Positions 62,417 to 64,000 of a stretch of 64,000 bases of DNA are shown piece by piece. The notes under the pieces were generated by a model. The model was not told the DNA's origin. It made no database searches and was given only the letters and a program-made list of their open reading frames with translations. This DNA is from a bacterium (GTDB taxonomy: Bacteria > Auribacterota > Auribacteria > Auribacterales > Auribacteraceae), in assembly GCA_018435605.1 (NCBI GenBank), contig JAHDNF010000019.1:1-64000 (forward strand), in the 5' to 3' direction. The position numbers and the translations under genes are program-made. Numbering within the stretch: position 1 is the first letter of the stretch; each line of letters opens with the position of its first letter.

Positions 62417-63940
62417 TTAATACTGATTTGTCGATTCGGTTTCTTTAACCGGTCTACCCAGTTCATCTGAATTCATTTCAACCGTGAAACGAACGTCGCC
62501 GGCTTTTACGCTTTTTACATCGACATTCCAAGTAGCCTGCGCTTTGGGATCCAACTTAGGCAACGGCATAAAACTGATTACCTTGCCTTTAACTTCGCTT
62601 TTTGTAGCTCCCGAACAAGACACATACTCCTGGCTGTCTTCGAGCGTACATACTATCTTGACGTTGTTAGCGTCAGCCGAACCTTGGTTGGTTACGGTTA
62701 TGACGTATGTTGTGCCTGATCCCACTTCGACCGGGTCGTCAAGGTCAATCACTTCGATAAGTAAAGCGGGAATCCCTTCAACCGATGTGGTAGCTGAGGC
62801 GGTAACTTGAGGACAGCAATCGCCGATAGCTGAAACCTTGTTAACGGCCGATCCTTTAGAAACAGCTACGAGTTCAAGGTTAAGGGTTTTAGAATCGTTA
62901 GGCTGAAGTGTGCCGAGGTTCCAGAGCACTCTGTTTTTATCGAGTCTGCCGTTGTTGTCTGCGCTGGAGAACGACATATTAGCAGGCAATGTGTCGCTGA
63001 CAACGGTATTTATCGCGTTGCCGTCGCCGGTATTTTTAACTGTGATGCTGTATTTTGCCGGTCTGCCGATGTAAATCTTCTCAGGACCTGTCTTAGCAAT
63101 ACTGAGCTCAGGCTGACGAACAACGGTTGTGGCAAACGATTCCGCTTTTAAGTTGCCTTCTGCTTTAGCGGTTGTGTTAAATGTGTATTTACCTGATTTA
63201 GAAGCCTGTAATTCATAGGTAAATGTCTTTGACTCACCGCACTTTAGACAAGGAATAGATTCCGTTATGGAAGTTTTTCCGTGAATAGTTTCAACGCCGC
63301 TTGGCAACGCCGTTGTTACGAGAACATCCATAGCCGATCCGGTACCGTTATTTGTGACAGTAGTTGTAAGAAGTATTTTGTCGCATGACAATACTTCAGG
63401 CGTCGAATCCGATGTCAAAGCTATGCTCGGTTTTATTACAGTTGTCAAAACGCAAAGTAACGGCGTGTATGATATCTTGATACAGTTGGTCATAGGTTCT
63501 TCGTTTTTAGCCGAACCGGTTATTTTGATCTGTTTGGTTTCGTTCGGCGCAAGAGTATCCAAATTCCACGTCATATCTGCGGACGGTTTCGGAGAAGAGC
63601 TTGTAACAGTAAAATTGCTCGGGAGAATCTCGCTTACCTTAACGTCTGTAAGTTTGTATTTCAGCACGTTGGTTACATTGATCACATAATCGAATTCCTG
63701 CCCTACCTGCACTTGTTTCGGGGCAATTTTTTCCACATAAAGAACCCCACATGCTTTGCTGTCGCACGGATAGTAGAAAGCCAGTGTATTGTCGCCAGTT
63801 ACCGGCCCGCAATCTATGCAGGGTTTTGCTTCCGCCTTTGCCGGCGCGATATTATTGTTGCATGAAACACAGCCGTGCAGAAATACCGACGCAAAGCATA
63901 CAGCAAAAAAAATGCCTGAAATCTTGAAAATCTTTTTCAT
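62417..63940 (-). CDS. Cysteine-containing DUF11-repeat lipoprotein, OmcB-like
   Basis: A 507-residue exported protein. The ATG at 63940 follows GGAGG by eight bases and starts a lipoprotein signal ending FLHGC. The first 60 residues carry several cysteines (CVSCNNN, CIDCGP, CDSKACG). Four or more DUF11/OmcB beta repeats follow (NVLKYKLTDVKVSEILPSNF, VKNTGDGNAINTVVSDTLPA, VTNQGSADANNVKIVCTLED). The end, VKAGDVRFTVEMNSDELGRP then VKETESTNQY, lines up with the C-terminus of chlamydial OmcB. It is probably a disulphide-linked outer-envelope protein. A position with this C-terminus supports a PVC-type organism. Confidence 0.85.
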   Translation of the reverse strand: MKKIFKISGIFFAVCFASVFLHGCVSCNNNIAPAKAEAKPCIDCGPVTGDNTLAFYYPCDSKACGVLYVEKIAPKQVQVGQEFDYVINVTNVLKYKLTDVKVSEILPSNFTVTSSSPKPSADMTWNLDTLAPNETKQIKITGSAKNEEPMTNCIKISYTPLLCVLTTVIKPSIALTSDSTPEVLSCDKILLTTTVTNNGTGSAMDVLVTTALPSGVETIHGKTSITESIPCLKCGESKTFTYELQASKSGKYTFNTTAKAEGNLKAESFATTVVRQPELSIAKTGPEKIYIGRPAKYSITVKNTGDGNAINTVVSDTLPANMSFSSADNNGRLDKNRVLWNLGTLQPNDSKTLNLELVAVSKGSAVNKVSAIGDCCPQVTASATTSVEGIPALLIEVIDLDDPVEVGSGTTYVITVTNQGSADANNVKIVCTLEDSQEYVSCSGATKSEVKGKVISFMPLPKLDPKAQATWNVDVKSVKAGDVRFTVEMNSDELGRPVKETESTNQY

Positions 63941-64000
63941 AACGTTTCCTCCATGGTTGATTTTAATAAACGGTTTCAAAAAAAGTCTAGTTCTTCTTAT

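Noticed and set aside
1-64000. CRISPR array, tRNA or rRNA genes
   Set aside because: No regularly spaced direct repeats, TPsiC-arm-like sequences in a cloverleaf setting or rRNA sequence was seen on reading the window.

Overview
The window looks like a chromosome segment from an uncultured, strictly anaerobic, Gram-negative bacterium. Outer-membrane uptake (TonB receptor plus TonB), PEP-CTERM sorting signals, prepilin-like proteins with an H-x9-DG motif, and a cysteine-containing DUF11 lipoprotein whose C-terminus resembles chlamydial OmcB all point to the PVC superphylum or a neighbouring candidate phylum (Omnitrophota, Auribacterota or Lentisphaerota type). That placement is inference; no rRNA gene is present. 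Anaerobic life is indicated by a trimeric [FeFe] hydrogenase (HydB-HydA-HydC) under a Rex repressor, an EtfBA/acyl-CoA dehydrogenase operon, a probable Re-type citrate synthase and radical SAM enzymes.

Layout. 1-1.6 kb: 3' end of an RHS toxin gene with a linked small membrane protein (candidate immunity), then broken RHS pieces joined by a GGGGACA inverted repeat. 1.6-7.8 kb: two cobalamin riboswitches in tandem, the first followed by an intrinsic terminator, ahead of a B12 uptake operon (btuB-tonB-btuF-btuD-btuC). 7.8-12 kb: lipid kinase, zinc ribbon, class II aldolase, two single-domain response regulators and a LysM lipoprotein. 12-17.5 kb: Re-citrate synthase, acyltransferase, an unknown exported protein, TPR protein and HD-GYP regulator. 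17.5-29 kb: PEP-CTERM protein, hybrid kinases, a bacterial XPB helicase with its partner, and NAD synthetase. 29-37 kb: membrane glycosyltransferase with a B12-binding-type radical SAM protein, then acd-etfA-etfB with a clear promoter. 37-47 kb: an AT-rich GT-C enzyme, an EndoQ-like nuclease fused to a UvrD helicase, two PEP-CTERM proteins and a PilZ/coiled-coil/barrel fusion. 47-53 kb: rex-hydBAC with a Rex operator lying on the promoter. 53-58 kb: Na/Ca exchanger, TMTC-like protein, aroB, rlmN. 58-64 kb: prepilin-FecR fusion, REP-like palindromes, a REP-associated tyrosine transposase (RAYT) with two genes bracketed by inverted hairpins, and the OmcB-like protein.

How the parts fit. B12 is imported under riboswitch control and could serve enzymes such as the B12-binding-type radical SAM protein. 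NADH/NAD+ sensing by Rex would tune the hydrogenase that disposes of electrons as H2, and the Etf/dehydrogenase module is a second possible flavin-based electron-bifurcating step. Most operons are tightly packed with 4-base ATGA overlaps. The best candidates for something under-described are the EndoQ-UvrD fusion, the RAYT-linked inverted-hairpin cassette, the tandem riboswitch leader and the unusual H-cluster motif in HydA.
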